A stretch of 6,837 bases of DNA from Pseudomonadota bacterium (lineage in GTDB: Bacteria > Pseudomonadota > Gammaproteobacteria > Xanthomonadales > Rhodanobacteraceae), in assembly GCA_021798675.1 (NCBI GenBank), contig JAJZGE010000092.1, positions 1 through 6,837 on the forward strand, written 5' to 3'. The position numbers were made by a program, and so were the translations under genes. Below are positions 4,797 to 6,837 of the stretch, in pieces (position 1 is the first letter of the stretch; each line of letters starts with the position of its first letter). The notes below the pieces were generated by a model. It was given only the letters and a program-made list of their open reading frames with translations, made no database searches and was not told where the DNA came from.

Positions 4797-6488
4797 GTGG
4801 ATGCCCGTGCCGCCGTGCCACCCACGATCGGGCGCTACCGCATCGACGGCGTGCTCGGCGAAGGCGCGATGGCAGTGGTCTACGCAGGCTTCGATCCCGG
4901 CATCCAGCGCCAGGTCGCGATCAAGTGCCTGCACCACCACGTGGCCGCCGACGCGGCCTACCGGCGGCGCTTCCTCGCCGAGGCGCGCGCGGCCGGGCAC
5001 CTGGTCCACCCCAACGTCGTCACCATCTTCGACGCCGGCGAGACCGACGACGGCCGCCCCTACATCGCGATGGAACGCCTGGGCGGCGAGACGCTGGCCG
5101 GCAGGGTCGCCAGCGAGGGGCTGCCGCCGCTGCCGCTGGTGATCGAGCTGGCCAGCCAGATCGCCGCCGCGCTGAACTACGCCCACGAACAGGGCGTCAT
5201 CCACCACGACATCAAGCCCGAGAACATCATGCTGGCGGAGGGCTGGCATTACGCCAAGCTCAGCGATTTCGGCATCGCCGAGCGGCGCGGCGCACAGGCC
5301 GCCGACGGCAAGATCGGCGGAACCCCGGCGTACATGGCGCTGGAGCGCCTGCGCGGCGAGGCGGACGACGCACGCAGCGACCTGTTCTCGCTGGGCGTGG
5401 TGATGTACTGGCTGATCACCGGCAAGCTGCCGTGGCGCGAGACGTCCGACGTGGCGCGGCTGATCCGCGAACGGCAACGCCTGCCGCGCCCGCCGATCGA
5501 ACCGCTGGACCCGGCCACGCCGTCGATGCTGGTGGGCATCGTGCGCACCCTGCTTTCCCCCACTGCGGCCGCGCGCTACCAGAGCGGCGCCGAGGTGGTC
5601 GACGACCTGCGCCAGGCGCGTCGCGAGTACGAACGCCTGCACGAGAAGCCGATCGCCAACCGCATCATCTCGCTGCGCCTGCGCTGGGCCGGTGCGCTGG
5701 GCGCCACGCTGAGCCTGGTGTTGCTGCTGGGCCTGGCCACGATCTACGCCAAGCAGAACACCGCGGTCAGCGGCCTCGCGCTGGATTTCGGTGGCTCGCT
5801 GAGCCGCATGGTCGCCGGCGAGGCGGCGGAAAACCTGCTGCTGAACGACCAAGCCGCTACGCGCGCGCTGGTGCAGTACATCGCGCAGAACCGGCAGATC
5901 CGCTACCTCGCCATCGCCGACCGCCTGGGCAAGGTGGTCGCCAGCACGCAGGCCGCGGACATCGGCCAAGCGCTGCCGGTGCCGGCGGGACAGTCGCCGC
6001 GGCCGTTGGGCGATGGCGTCGACAGCTACCGCGGCCAGGTGGCCGGCGGCGGCGCCATGCTGCTGTTCGACGCACCGATCCGCTACCAGACCAAGACCGT
6101 CGGCGAGTTGCGCCTCGGCATCAGCAGCGCCCCGCTGCGCACTGCCCAGCGCACCACTTTGTGGGTCATCCTGGCCGTGCTGCTGGTGACGCTGGCAGCG
6201 GTGGTCGGCGCCGCCTACTGGTTGTTCCGGCGCCCGTTCGCCCTGCTGCAGATGCTCAGCGACGCCCTGCTCCGGGTCGGGCGCGGCGACTTCCACCATC
6301 GCATCCGGCTGGTGCGCCGGGACGAACTCGGCCAGCTGTTCGCCGCCTTCAACCTGATGAACAGTGCGCTGCAGGCACGCCAGCAGGAGCTGGCTACGCT
6401 TTCCACCTCGCCCCGCGTCGACGCGGAACCTGCCGTGCAGCCCACGCGCATCATCCAGCCCCCGGGCTCCGAAGCCGATGGGTCCTGA
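4797..6488 (+). CDS. Membrane Ser/Thr protein kinase with periplasmic sensor and C-terminal HAMP domain
   Basis: 563 residues, GTG start. An N-terminal Hanks-type kinase domain (about 12-275) has a glycine loop G21-E-G23-A-M-A-V-V-Y, lysine K43 (VAIK), helix-C E62, catalytic loop H136-H-D138-I-K140-P-E-N143, D157-F-G and D195. It lacks the third loop glycine (A26), has H137 in place of the usual HRD arginine, and has A181-L-E instead of APE. Membrane segment 1 (about 297-317) leads to a periplasmic region of about 137 residues (318-454). Its RYLAIADRLGKVVAST segment looks Cache/PAS-like. Membrane segment 2 (about 455-477) is followed by a HAMP domain (about 478-530, with GDFHHRI and DELGQLFAAFNLM) and a short Pro-rich tail. 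No output domain follows the HAMP. It probably phosphorylates Ser/Thr of cytoplasmic proteins in response to an envelope signal, with the adjacent FHA protein as partner. The gene converges on the TPR gene with a 9-base gap. Confidence 0.92.
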   Translation: MDARAAVPPTIGRYRIDGVLGEGAMAVVYAGFDPGIQRQVAIKCLHHHVAADAAYRRRFLAEARAAGHLVHPNVVTIFDAGETDDGRPYIAMERLGGETLAGRVASEGLPPLPLVIELASQIAAALNYAHEQGVIHHDIKPENIMLAEGWHYAKLSDFGIAERRGAQAADGKIGGTPAYMALERLRGEADDARSDLFSLGVVMYWLITGKLPWRETSDVARLIRERQRLPRPPIEPLDPATPSMLVGIVRTLLSPTAAARYQSGAEVVDDLRQARREYERLHEKPIANRIISLRLRWAGALGATLSLVLLLGLATIYAKQNTAVSGLALDFGGSLSRMVAGEAAENLLLNDQAATRALVQYIAQNRQIRYLAIADRLGKVVASTQAADIGQALPVPAGQSPRPLGDGVDSYRGQVAGGGAMLLFDAPIRYQTKTVGELRLGISSAPLRTAQRTTLWVILAVLLVTLAAVVGAAYWLFRRPFALLQMLSDALLRVGRGDFHHRIRLVRRDELGQLFAAFNLMNSALQARQQELATLSTSPRVDAEPAVQPTRIIQPPGSEADGS

Positions 6489-6496
6489 CGCATCGG
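6475..6496. terminator. Weak candidate bidirectional hairpin at the kinase/TPR convergent junction
   Basis: CCGATG (6475-6480), ten-base loop, CATCGG (6491-6496), spanning the kinase stop codon and ending one base before the opposing stop. There is no T-run on either strand. The position between convergent genes is suggestive, but the stem is short. Confidence 0.22.
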
Positions 6497-6497
6497 A

Positions 6498-6837
6498 TCA
6501 GAACTGCTTCAGGCGCTGCTTGAGCTCTAGCGCGCGGGCGCGATAGATCACCGCGGGCTCGTAGGAGGGATCGATCGCCAGCACGTGGTCCCACAGCGCG
6601 ATGGCCGGGTCCAGCTTCTGGTCGCGGTACAGCACGATCGCGCGCTGGTGATAGGCGCTCAGCAGTTGCTGGCGCATGGCGGCAGCCTGCGGGTCGCTGG
6701 GCTTCAGCTGCGGATCCAGCGACAGTGCCTGGTCGAGCTGCGTCAGCGCCCGGTTCTTGTGCCCCTGCGCCAGCAGGGACAGGCTCTCGCGTTGCAGGCG
6801 GCGCGCCTGCGCCACCGCCGATGCGTCGGACGCCGCC
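6498..6837 (-). CDS. Tetratricopeptide-repeat protein, C-terminal fragment (5' end outside window)
   Basis: On the minus strand the frame is open from the right edge to TGA at 6500-6498, giving about 112 residues. Two TPR-like helical pairs are visible: ESLSLLAQGHKNRALTQLDQ followed by ALSLDPQ, and HQRAIVLYRDQKLDPAIALW followed by DHVLAIDPS. The TPR pattern of small and large hydrophobic residues (A-x-x-x-L, A-x-x-x-Y, A-I-x-x-W, DP turn) is clear. TPRs are protein-protein interaction scaffolds. The protein ends ...LKQRLKQF. A GTG exists at 6815, but it sits inside a continuous Ala-rich open frame reaching the edge, so it is more likely an internal valine. Upstream domains (signal peptide, LysM or others) cannot be judged. 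It converges on the Ser/Thr kinase gene and may belong to the same functional locus, but it is not co-transcribed with it. Confidence 0.8.
   Translation of the reverse strand, partial: AASDASAVAQARRLQRESLSLLAQGHKNRALTQLDQALSLDPQLKPSDPQAAAMRQQLLSAYHQRAIVLYRDQKLDPAIALWDHVLAIDPSYEPAVIYRARALELKQRLKQF

Noticed and set aside
4596..6299. A 567-codon minus-strand open frame opposite the Ser/Thr kinase
   Set aside because: Low-complexity, Gln/Arg/Ala-rich translation with no motif. The opposite strand encodes a clear kinase with TM and HAMP segments.
6498..6815. TPR gene starting at the GTG at 6815
   Set aside because: The frame is open without a stop to the window edge, no SD is seen before the GTG, and a protein beginning mid-TPR helix is unlikely; treated as a partial gene.

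Overview
The window is strongly GC-rich, gene-dense bacterial DNA. Codons end mostly in G or C, and as a result several long antisense frames stay open. Gene content and style (BON-domain protein, OmpR-type regulator with an NtrB-like hybrid kinase, FNR-fold regulator, membrane Ser/Thr kinase beside an FHA protein) suggest a gammaproteobacterium near the Xanthomonadales/Rhodanobacteraceae. That placement is inference from composition and gene style only. I see no rRNA, tRNA, CRISPR array, transposase or other mobile-element signature. The window reads as ordinary chromosome carrying two neighbouring signalling modules.

Layout. Bases 1-190 hold the C-terminal end of a BON-domain protein (+). 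Bases 191-480 are a regulatory gap with a near-consensus FNR-type half-dyad, a spaced direct repeat and a strong but apparently purposeless ribosome-binding site. Bases 481-1203 encode an OmpR-family response regulator. A 679-aa PAS-GAF-HisKA-HATPase-REC hybrid histidine kinase follows immediately at 1204-3243. A CRP/FNR-family regulator lies convergently at 3254-3976 (-). Bases 3977-4267 are a divergent promoter region with a perfect 11-bp hairpin and an 8-bp inverted repeat over the likely -10 of the next gene. Bases 4268-4786 encode an FHA protein with a C-terminal membrane anchor. A GTG-started membrane Ser/Thr protein kinase follows at 4797-6488. The end of a TPR protein (-) runs off the right edge.

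How the genes may work together. Module 1 pairs a PAS-bearing hybrid kinase and a winged-helix regulator with an FNR-fold regulator that has none of the FNR iron-sulfur cysteines. This recalls the FixL-FixJ-FixK logic, but with an OmpR-type instead of a FixJ-type regulator and without the FixL haem histidine. A possible FNR-type site upstream of the regulator/kinase pair suggests that the FNR-fold protein feeds back on the pair. Module 2 pairs an inner-membrane FHA phosphothreonine reader with a Ser/Thr kinase that carries a periplasmic sensor and a C-terminal HAMP domain with no output domain behind it. That arrangement is the most unusual protein-level feature here. Functions are read from motifs in the sequence; partnerships are inferred from gene order.
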